Part shown: piece after piece, positions 19,189 to 28,608 of the stretch
How positions within the stretch are numbered: position 1 is the first letter of the stretch
How the letters are laid out: every line of letters begins with the position of its first letter
Source of the DNA: Zobellella iuensis
Lineage (GTDB): Bacteria; Pseudomonadota; Gammaproteobacteria; Enterobacterales; Aeromonadaceae
NCBI RefSeq assembly: GCF_016746085.1
Contig: NZ_JAERTZ010000012.1
Coordinates: forward strand, 186,001 to 250,000
Direction of reading: 5' to 3'
Length of the DNA: 64,000 bases
Notes under the pieces: generated by a model
The model's input: only the letters and a program-made list of their open reading frames with translations
Database searches by the model: none
What the model was told of the DNA's origin: nothing
Made by a program: the position numbers and the translations under genes

Positions 19189-19769
19189 GGCGCCACCGGC
19201 CTGCTGTACTTGTAGGTCTTGGCCAGCATGCTCATGTTCAGTTGGTCGTCGCCGGTACGGGACAGGCTGAAGCTGTCGATAATGACAATACGGGGCAGGG
19301 CGGCGACGTCGGCGACAAAGTGCCCCAACTGGTGATACTCGCCACTGACGATGATACGCATCGGCAACTCGGTGGAAAACTGGTTGGGCTTTTCCGCTTC
19401 CCAGTTGATACGTTCCAGCTGCAGGCCGTTGTTGGTGGCAATAAAACTGATATCGTCCAGCAGGCCGGCAATCTCCAGGTTGTTGGGCAATTTGCGCAAC
19501 TGATTTTCCAGCAGGATCTGCAGCTCGGCCAGCTGTTCCTGGTATTCGCCCAGCCCCGCCGCCTGCCGGGCCATGTCCTCAAAAGCCATCCTCAGCCGCA
19601 CTTCCTCGGCCTGGGTTCTGTCCAGCTGTGCCAGGCTGTCCTTGATAAAGAGGTAGCCGACGACAGCGGCCAGCAGGACACACACCAGGGCAATGGCGAC
19701 GATTTTGGCGGACTTGGGCCACTGGCCGATATTATCGAAATCCAGCTCCTCGAGCTGTTGCCAGTTCAT
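19185..19769 (-). CDS. pilO: Type IV pilus alignment protein PilO
   Basis: 194 residues. One N-terminal transmembrane helix (IVAIALVCVLLAAVVGYLFI), a coiled coil, and a ferredoxin-like periplasmic domain (PMRIIVSGEYHQLGHFVADV, LPRIVIIDSFSL). It heterodimerises with PilN beneath the PilQ secretin. It overlaps pilP and pilN by 4 nt each. Confidence 0.95.
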   Translation of the reverse strand: MNWQQLEELDFDNIGQWPKSAKIVAIALVCVLLAAVVGYLFIKDSLAQLDRTQAEEVRLRMAFEDMARQAAGLGEYQEQLAELQILLENQLRKLPNNLEIAGLLDDISFIATNNGLQLERINWEAEKPNQFSTELPMRIIVSGEYHQLGHFVADVAALPRIVIIDSFSLSRTGDDQLNMSMLAKTYKYSRPVAP

Positions 19770-20326
19770 CGCATCGCTCCCGCTATGGTTTCATTGACCC
19801 TGAACAGCATGGAAAACTGACTGAGTGCGACAGGTTCGGCATCGCTGGCGAAAATGGAGCTGATCCTGGGCTCCATCAGCCAGCCGCTGCCTTCTATATG
19901 GCGGATCATGGCGGCCACCCGGGCGTAAGCTTCGGCCTTGCCCACCACATCGACCCTGTTATCGGCCACATTGACGGAGCTCAGGTACACACCGGGCGGC
20001 ACCAGTTCGGGCAACTGATTGAACAGCCGCACCGAAAAATTGCGCCGCTGCTGGAAACTGTCGATCAGCAGCATCAGCTCCATCAACCGAGCCCGCTGCT
20101 CCTGGATATGGCGGATTTCGCCCAGCACCAGGTCGAGCCGGGCCGTTTCGGTCTGCAGCAGCTGATTACGCTCCTGCTGGCGGGCGATGTGCTGATGCAC
20201 CCACAGGTTGATCACCAGCATCGCCGCCAACGTGGCCAGTGCAGCCCCTCCCAGCCAGGCCAGAAACTGCTTCTGCTGCCCGGCCCGGACCCCGTCCCGC
20301 CAGGGCAGCAGGTTTATATTGGACAT
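19766..20326 (-). CDS. pilN: Type IV pilus alignment protein PilN
   Basis: 186 residues starting with the signature MSNINLLPWRDGVR, whose cytoplasmic I-N-L-L-P motif binds PilM. Then comes a transmembrane helix (ALATLAAMLVINLWV), a coiled coil and a periplasmic domain (PPGVYLSSVNVADNRVDVVG). It overlaps pilM by 13 nt. Confidence 0.96.
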   Translation of the reverse strand: MSNINLLPWRDGVRAGQQKQFLAWLGGAALATLAAMLVINLWVHQHIARQQERNQLLQTETARLDLVLGEIRHIQEQRARLMELMLLIDSFQQRRNFSVRLFNQLPELVPPGVYLSSVNVADNRVDVVGKAEAYARVAAMIRHIEGSGWLMEPRISSIFASDAEPVALSQFSMLFRVNETIAGAMR

Positions 20327-21369
20327 GGGGTCCCTCCCCGCAATGCCAGTCCCAGCGCCGTCATGTAGGCGGCATCGGTGCCCTCCCTCGGCCCCTGTTC
20401 GAACAAGCGGCCAAAATCCGGTTGCAGCACGGGAATGCTCAACTCCTGTTCGAGTACCGGGGCCAGTTCCGGCAGCAGACTGCCACCGCCGCTGAGAAAC
20501 AAGGCGGCGGGCGGCTTGTTACCCGAACTGCTGCAGAACAACTGCACGTTACGACGGACATGCTGGAGTACCGCCGTGATATACTGCTGCTCGGTATCCT
20601 GTCTCAGAGCCGGGGGAAGGGTGCCATCGATCTTCGCCTGCTCGACGCTGTCTTCCGCCATGTCGGTCAATTTGCACAATTCCCGGGTCAACTGGGCACC
20701 GCCGAAGTGCTGCAGCCGGCTGTGGATCACTTCTCCCTCTTCAATCACTGCAAAGGTCAGGCATTCGGCACCGATATCCACCAGCGACAGCATACCGGCA
20801 TGGGTATTGTCTGCCGCCAGGCAGGCATTGACCGCCCGGGCCAGGGCATGCACGCCGATATCCACCACCCTGGTATGCCACCCCGCCTGCTGCAAGGCGC
20901 TCAACCGGGTGCTGATGCTTTCGGTGCGGGCGGCGCTGAGCAGGATATTTTCCCGCTCCGGATGGTGGGCATTGATGCCCAGGCTTTCATAATCCAGGCT
21001 GATTTCATCCAGCGGATAAGGAATGTGCTGCTCGGCCTCGAGCAGCACCTGATTTTCCAGCTCTTCCGCCGACAGGTTGCGGGGAACCAGTATCATCTTG
21101 GTAATGACACTGTTGCCGGTCACGGCGGTGGCGGCGTGGTCACAACGGCAATGGAGCTGACGCCGCAACTGCCGCAGCGCCATCACCACCTGGCCCACAT
21201 CCAGTAGCTGGTGATCGATAATACTGCTCTTGGGGGTGGGAATACTGGCCACGGCGTCGAGCGAATAGTGGCCCGGCGTTCCTCTTAAGGCCACCGCCTT
21301 AATGCTGCTGGTTCCGAAATCTATTCCTACCAACCATGGGAAACGCCTGCCGCGGCTAAAGCTCAGCAT
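20314..21369 (-). CDS. pilM: Type IV pilus actin-like ATPase PilM
   Basis: 351 residues, FtsA/actin fold: phosphate-1 VGIDFGTSSIKAVAL at the N-terminus, SLVDIGAECLTFAV (phosphate-2) and LSGGGSLLPELAPVL (adenosine region). It is a cytoplasmic ring protein that binds the PilN tail. First gene of pilMNOPQ; it is divergent from mrcA with 164 bp between them. Confidence 0.96.
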   Translation of the reverse strand: MLSFSRGRRFPWLVGIDFGTSSIKAVALRGTPGHYSLDAVASIPTPKSSIIDHQLLDVGQVVMALRQLRRQLHCRCDHAATAVTGNSVITKMILVPRNLSAEELENQVLLEAEQHIPYPLDEISLDYESLGINAHHPERENILLSAARTESISTRLSALQQAGWHTRVVDIGVHALARAVNACLAADNTHAGMLSLVDIGAECLTFAVIEEGEVIHSRLQHFGGAQLTRELCKLTDMAEDSVEQAKIDGTLPPALRQDTEQQYITAVLQHVRRNVQLFCSSSGNKPPAALFLSGGGSLLPELAPVLEQELSIPVLQPDFGRLFEQGPREGTDAAYMTALGLALRGGTPCPI

Positions 21370-21533
21370 AGGTATCCGTGCTCTTGTTTTTATTGGTTTG
21401 GGTAAGGATAGACGGACTCTGTCAGGGCGATGAAATTATTGCGGTACAAAAATAAAGCGCTCGAACAACACCGCCGACACAGGATATACTTGGACGCTGT
21501 TGGTTAAAAAATGATTTATCGGGTTATCACTCC

Positions 21534-23912
21534 ATGCTCAAATGGCTCACTCGCCTGTTTTTATTCGGTGTTTTTCTGATTCTGTGCGGCCTGACCGCGA
21601 TCTTTGTGCTGTATCAGCAGGTCAAAACGGAACTGCCGGATGTTTCCACTCTCAAGGACGTACGCCTGGAAACCCCCATGCGCGTCTTCAGCCAGGACGG
21701 CGAGCTTATTTCCCAATACGGTGAACAGCGGCGTACCCCCATTTCCGTCGCCGAGATGCCACCGCTGCTGATCGATGCCTTCCTGGCCACCGAGGATGCC
21801 CGTTTCTACGAGCACCCGGGCATAGACCCCATCGGCATCAGCCGGGCGGCGATAGTCTGGCTGAGCACAGGCGAAAAACGCCAGGGCGCCAGCACCATCA
21901 CCCAGCAGGTCGCCCGTAACTTTTTCCTCAGCCGGGAAAAGACCGTGATCCGCAAGGTCAAGGAGATTTTCCTCGCCCTGCATATCGAAACCCTGCTGAC
22001 CAAGGACGAAATCCTCGAGCTGTATCTCAACAAGATCCCGCTGGGGCATCGCTCCCATGGCGTTGCCGCCGCGGCCCAGGTGTATTACGGCAAAAACGTC
22101 AATGAACTGAGCCTGGCGGAAATGGCGATGATCGCCGGCCTGCCCCAGGCCCCTTCGGTACTCAACCCGATCAGCAACCCCCGCCGCGCCGCAGAGCGGC
22201 GGGCCATAGTGCTGGGCCGGATGCTGGAAACCGGCAAGATCAGCCGTTCAGAGTATGATGACGCCATGGCCAGCCCGGTGGCGGCCCGTTATCACGGTGC
22301 CGAAATCACCCTCAGCGCCCCCTATCTGGCGGAAATGGCCCACCAGTTTGCGCTTTCGATGTTCGGAGCGGAAGCCTACACCCAAGGGCTGAGCGTCTAC
22401 ACCACGGTACAGGCCGACGAACAGCGTGCCGCCAACGCCGCCCTGATCAACGGGCTACTGGCTTATGACCTGCGCCATGGTTATCGCGGCCCCGAAGCCA
22501 CCTTGTGGCAAGGCAGCCCCTGGAGTGCCGACCAGATCCTGCAGCATCTCGACGAACAGCCCTCCTACTGGCCGCTGGAGCCTGCCGTGGTCACCGCCGT
22601 GGCCGAGCGCGGCGCCACCCTGCTCATCAAGGGCAAGGGCGAAGTCCGGCTCGACTGGGATAGCCTCAAATGGGCTCGTCGTTATATTTCCGACAGCCGC
22701 CAGGGCAATGCCCCGCGCCAGGCCGGGGACATCCTCAAGACCGGCGAGCAAATCTGGGTACGTCCCCAGGGCGAAGGTTGGCTGCTGGCTCAGTTGCCGG
22801 AAATCAACGGCGCCCTGGTGGCGCTCGAGCCCGCCAGCGGTGCCGTCACCGCCCTGGTCGGTGGCTTCAACTTCACCCTCAACAAGTTCAACCGCTCCGA
22901 GCAGGCGGCGCGACAGATGGGCTCCAACATCAAGCCCTTCGTCTACTCCGCCGCCCTGGACAACGGCTTCACCCTGGCCAGCATGGTCAACGACGCCCCC
23001 ATCAACCACTGGGATGCCGGCAGCGGCAGCTCCTGGCGGCCGCGCAACTCTCCCAACGTCTACGACGGCCCCATCCGGGTGCGCGAGGCCCTGGCCCGGT
23101 CCAAGAACGTGGTCTCCATCCGCCTGCTGCGCGACACCGGTATCCCGGCAACCATGCAGCGGCTGAACGACTTCGGCTTCAATACCGCCAGCATTCCGGC
23201 CACCGAGAGCCTGGCGCTGGGTTCCCCTTCCGCCACCCCGCTGGAGATGGTGACCGGTTACGCCACCTTCGCCAACGGCGGCCACAAGATCACCCCCTTC
23301 GTGGTGGAACGCATCGAAGATGCCCAGGGCCAGGTACTGTACCAGGCACAACCGGTGACTCAGCAGGTGATCAGCGCGGAAAACGCCTTCCTGATCACCG
23401 AGGCCCTGAACTCCGCCATCTGGGGTGGTGTGAGCGACGGTCGCCGCTGGAACGGCACCGGCTGGCGCGCCGGCCGGGCACTGGAACGCAAGGACATCGC
23501 CGGCAAGACCGGCACCACCAACGACTCCCGTGACGCCTGGTTCTCCGGTTATGCCCCCGCCCGGGTGGCCACCGCCTGGGTCGGCTTCGACGACTTCGGC
23601 CGCCCCCTGGGACGAACCGCCCACAACCCCAACCTGGGTGCGGATCAGGTGACAGGGGGCGAGTTCGGCGGCAGTGCCGCCCTGCCTATCTGGATAGACT
23701 ATATGAAGGTCGCACTCAAGGATTACCCGGAGCAGCCACGCCGGATGCCGGAAAACCTGGTGACCGTGACCATCGACAGCGGCAGCGGCCTGCGTACCGA
23801 TGGCCAGGGGGTGGCGGAGTACTTCGTGCAGGGCACCGAGCCCAGGCGCTATGGCCGGGCCGGCAACAGCCAGCAGTTCGGCGGCACCAGCATTACCGAC
23901 GAGCTGTTCTGA
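21534..23912 (+). CDS. mrcA: Penicillin-binding protein 1A
   Basis: 792 residues, bifunctional class A PBP. An N-terminal membrane anchor is followed by a GT51 glycosyltransferase domain (LATEDARFYEHPGIDPIGI, GASTITQQVARNFFL). Then come an OB-like insert and the transpeptidase with SNIK (catalytic Ser464), SKN (ALARSKNVVS) and KTG (IAGKTGTTND). It polymerises and cross-links peptidoglycan at the inner membrane. Lying divergently next to pilM is the conserved gammaproteobacterial order. Confidence 0.97.
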   Translation: MLKWLTRLFLFGVFLILCGLTAIFVLYQQVKTELPDVSTLKDVRLETPMRVFSQDGELISQYGEQRRTPISVAEMPPLLIDAFLATEDARFYEHPGIDPIGISRAAIVWLSTGEKRQGASTITQQVARNFFLSREKTVIRKVKEIFLALHIETLLTKDEILELYLNKIPLGHRSHGVAAAAQVYYGKNVNELSLAEMAMIAGLPQAPSVLNPISNPRRAAERRAIVLGRMLETGKISRSEYDDAMASPVAARYHGAEITLSAPYLAEMAHQFALSMFGAEAYTQGLSVYTTVQADEQRAANAALINGLLAYDLRHGYRGPEATLWQGSPWSADQILQHLDEQPSYWPLEPAVVTAVAERGATLLIKGKGEVRLDWDSLKWARRYISDSRQGNAPRQAGDILKTGEQIWVRPQGEGWLLAQLPEINGALVALEPASGAVTALVGGFNFTLNKFNRSEQAARQMGSNIKPFVYSAALDNGFTLASMVNDAPINHWDAGSGSSWRPRNSPNVYDGPIRVREALARSKNVVSIRLLRDTGIPATMQRLNDFGFNTASIPATESLALGSPSATPLEMVTGYATFANGGHKITPFVVERIEDAQGQVLYQAQPVTQQVISAENAFLITEALNSAIWGGVSDGRRWNGTGWRAGRALERKDIAGKTGTTNDSRDAWFSGYAPARVATAWVGFDDFGRPLGRTAHNPNLGADQVTGGEFGGSAALPIWIDYMKVALKDYPEQPRRMPENLVTVTIDSGSGLRTDGQGVAEYFVQGTEPRRYGRAGNSQQFGGTSITDELF

Positions 23913-23933
23913 ACCATCCACGGCGCGAACAGC

Positions 23934-23965
23934 AAAGGGGCTGGAGTTTTCCTCCGGCCCCTTTT
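23934..23965 (+). terminator. Terminator between mrcA and oxyR
   Basis: GC-rich stem AAAGGGGC-TGGAG / CTCCG-GCCCCTTT followed by TTTT on the plus strand. It lies between convergent genes and could serve both. Confidence 0.8.
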
Positions 23966-23975
23966 TGATGCCCGC

Positions 23976-24869
23976 CTACAGCCGCTCCTTGACCAACTTG
24001 CCGATCACCTTGGCCATCTCATTGAAGCAGGGCCGGCGCACCGAATGGATACGATACAGCAGGGCTATGGTACGGCTGGGCTCGGGATCCGTCACCGGCA
24101 GGTAGCTGATGCCCAGGCTGCCGTTATGGAGGCCGATGGCGAGCCGGGGGATCAGGGTCAGGCCCGAGCCCGCCGCCACCATGTTGCGCAGGGTTTCCAG
24201 GCTGGTGGCCTGGAAGTGGGTATCCTCGCCGATGCCGGCGGCGAAGCAAAACCCCATGGCTTGATCCCGCAGGCAATGGCCGTCTTCCAGCATCAGCAGT
24301 TTTTCACCTTTCAGCTCTTCCAGGCTGATCCGCTCACGCCCGGCCCAGGCATGCTCCGCCGGCAACGCCAGCAGCAGCGACTCTTCATACAGCGGCAGGG
24401 CACCGAAGCTGTCCATATTGTCCAACTGAGCCAGGATCAGGCAATCCAGCTCGCCGTCGGCCAGCTGTTTCAGCAATACCTGGGTCTGGGCTTCGTATAA
24501 GTAGATATGCAGTTCGGGGAAGTGCTGCTTGAGCGCCGGAATGATATGGGGCAGCAGGTAGGGCCCCACCGTCGGGATAAGACCGATATGCAGCTCACCC
24601 GACATGGGTTCGGTAAAGGTACGGGCGATGTCCCTGAGTTCCTTGGTGGCCGCCAGCACCCGCCGGGCCTGGGCGGTAATGGCCTCTCCCGCCGGAGTAA
24701 AGAGTACCTTGCGGGAGGTACGCTCCATCAGCAACACCCCCAGTTCATCCTCCAGCTTGCGCAACTGGCCGCTCAGGGTGGGCTGGCTGACGAAGCATTT
24801 CTCCGCCGCCTTGCGAAAATGCCGTTCCTCCGCCAGGGCCACCAGATATTCGAGATCCCTTAAATTCAC
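23976..24869 (-). CDS. oxyR: Hydrogen peroxide sensor and regulator OxyR
   Basis: 297 residues, LysR type. The HTH is at ~18-37 (FRKAAEKCFVSQPTLSGQL). The redox pair is intact: C199 and C208 in GHCLRDQAMGFC, the same numbering as E. coli OxyR. Disulfide formation switches it to an activator of peroxide-defence genes. It lies 127 bp downstream of the Prx-Grx gene on the same strand but behind a terminator. The intervening sequence holds a perfect GTCACC-gatta-GGTGAC inverted repeat (24906-24922), possibly its own operator. Confidence 0.95.
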   Translation of the reverse strand: MNLRDLEYLVALAEERHFRKAAEKCFVSQPTLSGQLRKLEDELGVLLMERTSRKVLFTPAGEAITAQARRVLAATKELRDIARTFTEPMSGELHIGLIPTVGPYLLPHIIPALKQHFPELHIYLYEAQTQVLLKQLADGELDCLILAQLDNMDSFGALPLYEESLLLALPAEHAWAGRERISLEELKGEKLLMLEDGHCLRDQAMGFCFAAGIGEDTHFQATSLETLRNMVAAGSGLTLIPRLAIGLHNGSLGISYLPVTDPEPSRTIALLYRIHSVRRPCFNEMAKVIGKLVKERL

Positions 24870-24954
24870 GCTTTCACCGTTCTTTCTTCGCTTTTGAGGC
24901 CAATAGTCACCGATTAGGTGACAAATAGGAAGGTCCGCTGCAGCGAGCCCAGAA

Positions 24955-24977
24955 AGAAAAAGGGGCTTGCGCCCCTT
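24955..24977 (-). terminator. Terminator of the Prx-Grx gene
   Basis: Minus strand: AAGGGGC / GCCCCTT, loop GCAA, followed by a T-rich run (TTTTTC). Confidence 0.75.
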
Positions 24978-24996
24978 CCCTCACCGGCCCATGCTG

Positions 24997-25725
24997 TTAC
25001 GCCAGATACTCCGCCAGTTCGTCGCTGCCGCCGATATGGCGACCGTCGATAAAGATCTGCGGCACAGTACTGCGGCCCGATACCGCTTTCAGGCTGATGC
25101 TGGTGGCGTCCTGACCCAGGATCACTTCTTCATAGCGCAGGCCCTGGTCGAGCAGCATCTGCTTGGCCCGGGCACAGAAGGGGCAGCCCGGCTTGCTGAA
25201 CAGGGTAATGGCCGAGGGTTTGGCCGCCAGAGGATTGATATGGGCCAGCATGGTATCGGCATCGGACACTTCGAAGGGATCCCCCGGCTTGTTCGGCTCG
25301 ATGAACATCTTGGCGATAATGCCGTCTTTCACCAGCATGGAGTAACGCCAGGAACGCTGGCCGAAGCCCAGCTCCTGCTTGTCCACCAGCATGCCCATAC
25401 CCTCGGTGAATTCGCCGTTGCCGTCCGGGATCACCCGGATGTGTTCCGCTTCCTGCTCCTTGAGCCAGGCGTTCATCACGAAGGTGTCGTTGACACTGAT
25501 GCAGACGATGTCGTCCACCCCATTCTCGAACAACACCGGCGCCAGCTCGTTGTAACGCGGCAGGTGGGTGGCGGAACAGGTCGGGGTGAAGGCGCCGGGC
25601 AGGGAAAACACCACCACAGTCCTGCCATTGAAGATATCGTCGCTGGTGACGTCCTGCCACTGCTCGCCCTGGCGGGTGCGAAAGGTCACCTGGGGGACTC
25701 TCTGTCCGGTCTTGTCGTGCAGCAT
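24997..25725 (-). CDS. Hybrid peroxiredoxin-glutaredoxin
   Basis: 242 residues. The Prx5-type domain (~1-160) contains the peroxidatic Cys in [16 protein letters not shown]; the C-terminal glutaredoxin domain (~170-242) has the dithiol C-P-F-C ([14 protein letters not shown]) and the TVPQ glutathione-binding loop. The fusion reduces peroxides with glutathione directly, as known for the Haemophilus/Vibrio type enzymes. GAGGA precedes the ATG. Its position just upstream of oxyR, with an OxyR-like operator, points to peroxide induction. Confidence 0.95.
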   Translation of the reverse strand: MLHDKTGQRVPQVTFRTRQGEQWQDVTSDDIFNGRTVVVFSLPGAFTPTCSATHLPRYNELAPVLFENGVDDIVCISVNDTFVMNAWLKEQEAEHIRVIPDGNGEFTEGMGMLVDKQELGFGQRSWRYSMLVKDGIIAKMFIEPNKPGDPFEVSDADTMLAHINPLAAKPSAITLFSKPGCPFCARAKQMLLDQGLRYEEVILGQDATSISLKAVSGRSTVPQIFIDGRHIGGSDELAEYLA

Positions 25726-25794
25726 ACTGTCGTCCTCATCTGGAGTTGTGTCTCATTTGTAGACCAGTATGCCGCCAAAGATTTGATTATTGAA

Positions 25795-25831
25795 ACAGTT
25801 TACGAACATCAAATTGATAGGTTAAATCTAT
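25795..25831 (-). promoter_or_regulatory. Candidate OxyR operator upstream of Prx-Grx
   Basis: The 15-mer at 25817-25831 (ATAGGTTAAATCTAT) matches the published OxyR half-site ATAGntnnnanCTAT at every fixed position. Seven bases away, in the expected register, 25795-25809 (ACAGTTTACGAACAT) is a weaker second half. It lies 70-106 bp upstream of the start codon, where activator binding would abut a promoter. Confidence 0.65.
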
Positions 25832-25834
25832 TAA

Positions 25835-25872
25835 AAAGCGGAAAGAAGCCTGCACCGGCACCTTTCCGCTTT
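25835..25872 (-). terminator. Terminator of ydcH-like gene
   Basis: Minus strand hairpin with 11-bp stem (AAAGCGGAAAG / CTTTCCGCTTT) and U-run, directly after the DUF465 gene. It abuts the OxyR-like operator of the next unit. Confidence 0.8.
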
Positions 25873-25875
25873 CGT

Positions 25876-26115
25876 TTACCCCTGGCCGTTCAGCAGACGC
25901 TTATAGATTTGGTCCTTCAGTTGCAGGCGCTGCATCTTCAGCTCTTCGAAATGCTGGTCCGACACCGGCATGTCCCGGGACTCCAGCCCCGCTATCTGGT
26001 GATCCAGCTTGTGATACTCGTTCGCCATCCGCGCGAAGTCGGCATCCAGCTGTTTCAGCTCGGCTATCTTGTCCACGTATTCAGGAAACTCTATGGTCAA
26101 GGCGTGGCTTCCCAT
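25876..26115 (-). CDS. YdcH family protein (DUF465)
   Basis: 79 residues, an antiparallel helical hairpin: KIAELKQLDADFARMANEYH, KLDHQIAGLES, then FEELKMQRLQLKDQIYKRLL. This pattern is diagnostic of the DUF465/YdcH family, whose function is unknown. AAAGGAG lies 8 nt upstream of the ATG. It is 31 nt downstream of dusA. Confidence 0.88.
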   Translation of the reverse strand: MGSHALTIEFPEYVDKIAELKQLDADFARMANEYHKLDHQIAGLESRDMPVSDQHFEELKMQRLQLKDQIYKRLLNGQG

Positions 26116-26146
26116 GGGCTTGGCTCCTTTGTTGGCTGAGGATGCC

Positions 26147-27193
26147 TTAACTATAGTCGAGCACGGCCTCCGGTACCTTGGCCAGGGCCGCCTCCACCAC
26201 CTCGACGCCGGCGCCGACTTTGTGGGCGTTCTCGCTCAGGTGGCGGCGCCAGGCCCGGGCGCCCGGCAGCCCCTGGAAAATGCCCAGGGTATGGCGGGTG
26301 ATGTTGCCGAGATAGGTGCCCCGGCCCAGCTCCCGTTCGATGTAGGGCAAGAGATTGCGGATCACCTGATGGCGTCCGGGCACCTCGTGCCCGTCGTTGA
26401 ACAGGGCCGCGTCCACCTGCGCCAGCAGATAGGGATTCTGGTACACCTCGCGGCCGAGCATGACGCCGTCCAGGTGCTGGAGGTGCCCCCTGGCCTCGTC
26501 CAAGCTCTTGATGCCGCCATTGATGGCGATGGTCAGGCCCGGGTAATCCCGCTTGAGCCGGTAGACCCGCTCGTAGTCGAGGGGGGGGATCTCCCGGTTT
26601 TCCCGCGGGCTCAGCCCCTTCAGCCAGGCCTTGCGCGCATGCACTATCAGGCTGTCGGTGCCCGCCTCGATCAGCCGTTCCACCAGGGTGCAGAGAAAGG
26701 CGTAGCTGTCCTGCTCGTCGATGCCGATACGGGTCTTTACCGTCACCGGTATGGCCACCTCGGCCTTCATCGCCGCCACGCACTCGGCCACCAGGGCCGG
26801 CTCCGCCATCAGGCAGGCACCGAACATGCCGTTCTGCACCCGATCCGAGGGGCAGCCCACGTTGAGGTTGAGCTCATCGTAGCCGCGCTGCTCGGCCAGC
26901 ACGGCGCACTGGGCCAGGGCCGCCGGATCGCTGCCACCCAGCTGCAGCACCAGGGGCTGCTCCTCGGGGCTGAACGCCAGGTAGTCGCCCTTGCCGTGCA
27001 GTATGGCGCCGGTGGTGACCATCTCGGTATAGAGCTGGGCGTGGCGGCTCATCAGCCGGTGGAAATAGCGGCAGTGGCGGTCGGTCCAGTCCAGCATGGG
27101 GGCAACAGAAAACCTGCCAGAGCTGAAACCGCCAGCCGTAGCGGCTTCGCTCTGGTTTTTCCTTGAATTTGAATCTCTTACAATCTCGGTCAT
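26147..27193 (-). CDS. dusA: tRNA-dihydrouridine(20/20a) synthase DusA, with element-supplied N-terminus
   Basis: 348 residues. FMN-binding [12 protein letters not shown] at ~29-40, the catalytic Cys in [12 protein letters not shown] (C114), and [17 protein letters not shown] and NGGIK are all present, so the enzyme should be active. It reduces uridine 20/20a in tRNA. The first ~30 residues ([14 protein letters not shown] onward) are encoded by the integrated element: the host's own start is stranded at 40517-40603 and reads [24 protein letters not shown]. Expression must therefore start from the 81-bp interval between this ATG and the integrase gene. Only a weak ribosome site is seen upstream of the ATG. 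Confidence 0.95.
   Translation of the reverse strand: MTEIVRDSNSRKNQSEAATAGGFSSGRFSVAPMLDWTDRHCRYFHRLMSRHAQLYTEMVTTGAILHGKGDYLAFSPEEQPLVLQLGGSDPAALAQCAVLAEQRGYDELNLNVGCPSDRVQNGMFGACLMAEPALVAECVAAMKAEVAIPVTVKTRIGIDEQDSYAFLCTLVERLIEAGTDSLIVHARKAWLKGLSPRENREIPPLDYERVYRLKRDYPGLTIAINGGIKSLDEARGHLQHLDGVMLGREVYQNPYLLAQVDAALFNDGHEVPGRHQVIRNLLPYIERELGRGTYLGNITRHTLGIFQGLPGARAWRRHLSENAHKVGAGVEVVEAALAKVPEAVLDYS
27093..27103. mobile_element. attL core of the dusA-integrated element
   Basis: AGCATGGGGGC here equals 40536-40546. On the minus strand it is GCCCCCATGCT inside the dusA codons for A-P-M-L. Flanking bases differ mostly at third codon positions (TTTTCTGTT here, TTCTCCGTC at the right end), so the crossover must lie within these 11 bp. 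The element is the 13.4 kb between the two copies. Confidence 0.9.
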
Positions 27194-27226
27194 TTCACAT
27201 TGTTCTCTAATGTTTTTCAGGCTACG

Positions 27227-27260
27227 GTATCCCACTGAGTATCCCACGCATATGGGATAT
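27227..27260. repeat. Three copies of a 9-mer between dusA and int
   Basis: GTATCCCAC at 27227-27235 and again at 27239-27247 (12 bp apart), then the inverted form ATGGGATAT at 27252-27260. All lie in the 81-bp divergent region, so they are candidates for recombinase arm sites or an operator governing int and dusA. Confidence 0.6.
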
Positions 27261-27274
27261 CCAATGGAGGGAGC

Positions 27275-28348
27275 ATGGCCAGTTTTACAGTGGAAAAGCG
27301 CAAAACGGCGGCGGGCGTCATACGTTACCGCTGCATAGTGCGCGTCAAAAAAGATAAGGCGATAGTGTATCAGGAGTCCCGTACCTTCGGGAAATTGACC
27401 GATGCCCGCACCTGGGGCAAGGCGATGGTGTCCCATATCGAGACCCAGGGGATCCCCGGGCAGGCGCCGGAGGTGCCGACCATTCGGGAGCTGATCGCCA
27501 TGTATCAGCAAGACCCGGACATTGCCAAGAAGATCGGCCGCACCAAGGGCTATGTGCTCGACCTGCTGGCCGACAGCGATATATCGAAGCTGCAGGCCGA
27601 CAAGCTGACCACCATGGCCATCATCAACCACTGCCGCGACCGCAACGCCGCCGGCGCCAAGCCGCAAACCGTCGCCCAGGACATCAGCTACCTGAAATCG
27701 GTCTACACGTCCGCCAAGCCGGTGTTTGGGATACCGGTCAACGACGAGGTGATCCGCGAGGTGATCCCCGTACTGCACAGCATGGGCCTGATTGGGCGCT
27801 CGGAACGGCGTAGCCGGCGGCCGACCAGCGACGAGATCGACAGGTTGCGCGAGGGCCTGGCCAAGCGTATGAACCACCGGGGCAGCAAGATCCCGCTGAC
27901 CGATATCCTGGATTTTTCGGTATTAAGCTGCATGCGGATCAGCGAAGTGTGCGGCATACGTTGGGACGACATCGATGACGAAGCCCGTGCCGTCATGGTC
28001 CGCAACCGCAAGGATCCCAGGAAGAAAGCCGGCAACCATATGTGGGTGCCGCTGCTGGGCGAAGCCTGGAGCATAGTGCAGCGACAGCCCAGGGATGGCG
28101 ATCTGATCTTCCCCTACAACTCCCGCAGCGTCACCGCCGCATTCCAGCGGGTACGCAACGACTTGGGTATAGAGGATCTGCGTTACCACGACTTGCGCCG
28201 AGAGGGAGCAAGCCGCTTGTTTGAAGCCGGATTCGGGATCGAAGAGGTGGCGCAAGTGACCGGTCACAGAAGCCTGAACCTGCTCTGGCAGGTGTACACG
28301 GAGCTATTCCCGGGGCGGCTTCATGCCAAGATGAAGGTGCAGGAATAA
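27275..28348 (+). CDS. int: Tyrosine recombinase, dusA-type integrase
   Basis: 357 residues. Catalytic set: R221 (CMRISEVCG), H305-x-x-R308 (YHDLRREG), H331 (TGHRS) and Y341 (VYTELFP). An N-terminal SAM-like core-binding domain occupies ~65-165. GGAGGGAGC lies just before the ATG. It sits immediately inside attL, reading into the element, as is known for the integrase family that targets the 5' end of dusA. It should catalyse integration and, with an excisionase, excision. This is the enzyme that explains the att repeats seen here. Confidence 0.92.
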   Translation: MASFTVEKRKTAAGVIRYRCIVRVKKDKAIVYQESRTFGKLTDARTWGKAMVSHIETQGIPGQAPEVPTIRELIAMYQQDPDIAKKIGRTKGYVLDLLADSDISKLQADKLTTMAIINHCRDRNAAGAKPQTVAQDISYLKSVYTSAKPVFGIPVNDEVIREVIPVLHSMGLIGRSERRSRRPTSDEIDRLREGLAKRMNHRGSKIPLTDILDFSVLSCMRISEVCGIRWDDIDDEARAVMVRNRKDPRKKAGNHMWVPLLGEAWSIVQRQPRDGDLIFPYNSRSVTAAFQRVRNDLGIEDLRYHDLRREGASRLFEAGFGIEEVAQVTGHRSLNLLWQVYTELFPGRLHAKMKVQE

Positions 28349-28608
28349 AAAAGGGCGCTTACCGCGTCCAGTGCTTTCAGTAGATCCTGTTGTGTGTCCG
28401 GTGCCAGAGCCTTCATCAGTTGAACAGCACAAAGTCCCCGATCTTGTGCCGGCGCCGGTATATCGAGGGCATCGCTACCACAAGCTCCGCTGCTGGCACA
28501 CCAAGCAAACCGAAAGCTTGGCGCTGTGACCGGTCACACTGGGCAGATCAGGAAAGAACACCGAAACTGGGGTATGCTGGGGCAGGGTCAACAGTTGGGA
28601 ATAGTGCT

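Noticed and set aside
22455-23921. 488-codon open frame on the minus strand
   Set aside because: It is antisense to mrcA, with composition explained by GC-rich third positions; PBP1a motifs on the other strand are complete.
24967-26139. 390-codon plus-strand frame
   Set aside because: It runs antisense to the Prx-Grx and ydcH genes; no protein features or ribosome site.
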